Shown: one piece after another, positions 7,530 to 7,626 of the stretch
How the letters are laid out: each line of letters begins with the position of its first letter
Numbering within the stretch: the stretch's first letter is position 1
Origin: JAIVJN01 sp036732565
GTDB taxonomy: Bacteria > Acidobacteriota > Vicinamibacteria > Vicinamibacterales > UBA2999
Assembly: GCA_036732565.1 (NCBI GenBank)
Contig: DAINCF010000349.1
Location: 1-7,626, forward strand
DNA: 7,626 bases
Reading direction: 5' to 3'
Made by a program: the position numbers and the translations under genes
The notes under the pieces: model-generated
Seen by the model: only the letters and a program-made list of their open reading frames with translations
Database searches by the model: none
What the model was told of the DNA's origin: nothing

Positions 7530-7626
7530 CTATTCGGGCAGCTCTTGACCCTTCGGCTCGGGCAGGAAGAACGAGCAGGAGAAACCGACGATCCAGACGA
7601 ACACGGCAACGGCGGTGGCGGCCGCC
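7530..7626 (-). CDS. C-terminal end of a membrane transporter, probably MFS (partial)
   Basis: Reading inward from the window edge on the minus strand, one frame gives 31 residues before a TAG at 7532-7530. They form a hydrophobic helix with the sequence FVWIVGFSCSFFLPEPKG, followed by a short polar tail ending ELPE. A last transmembrane helix followed by LPEPKG and an acidic tail is characteristic of many major facilitator superfamily carriers. The stop lies 25 nt before the start of the codirectional esterase gene, so the two may be cotranscribed in part. The start, substrate and most of the protein lie outside the window; the family is inferred from this short tail only. Confidence 0.6.
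   Translation of the reverse strand, partial: AAATAVAVFVWIVGFSCSFFLPEPKGQELPE

Overview
This is a GC-rich bacterial window holding five complete genes and the tail of a sixth. The best clue to the source is the first gene, a duplicated orphan MacB/FtsX-type permease of the ADOP family. ADOPs are massively expanded in Acidobacteriota, so an acidobacterium is likely, perhaps of the Vicinamibacteria type. That assignment is inference from one gene family plus base composition.

Layout: a palindromic repeat (1-58) precedes an ADOP permease (74-2503, +). A second, triplicated copy of the same repeat follows (2506-2612), then a YbaK/EbsC-type tRNA deacylase (2632-3108, +). A 28-bp palindrome (3105-3132) separates this from glutaminyl-tRNA synthetase glnS (3129-4829, -). 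Upstream of glnS on the minus strand lie an exported protein with a carboxypeptidase-regulatory-like domain joined to a degenerate cupin (4884-5693, -), an exported alpha/beta-hydrolase of the putative-esterase type (5759-7504, -), and the C-terminal end of a membrane transporter (7530-7626, -) that runs off the window. The two plus-strand genes converge on the four minus-strand genes at 3105-3132.

The genes do not form one pathway. YbaK and GlnRS both concern aminoacyl-tRNA but converge and cannot share a promoter. The transporter tail, esterase and cupin protein are codirectional with gaps of 25 and 65 nt and could form an envelope or scavenging cluster, although a promoter-like box precedes each complete gene.

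The most interesting signals lie outside the proteins. Every one of the five complete genes has a TANNNT (-10-like) hexamer 6-7 nt before a start codon and no Shine-Dalgarno sequence, the signature of leaderless transcription. A palindromic repeat family brackets the ADOP gene and abuts the start-site promoters of both plus-strand genes. A different palindrome supplies the stop codons of both converging genes. I found no CRISPR array, phage, transposase, tRNA or rRNA, and no clear defence or biosynthetic system.
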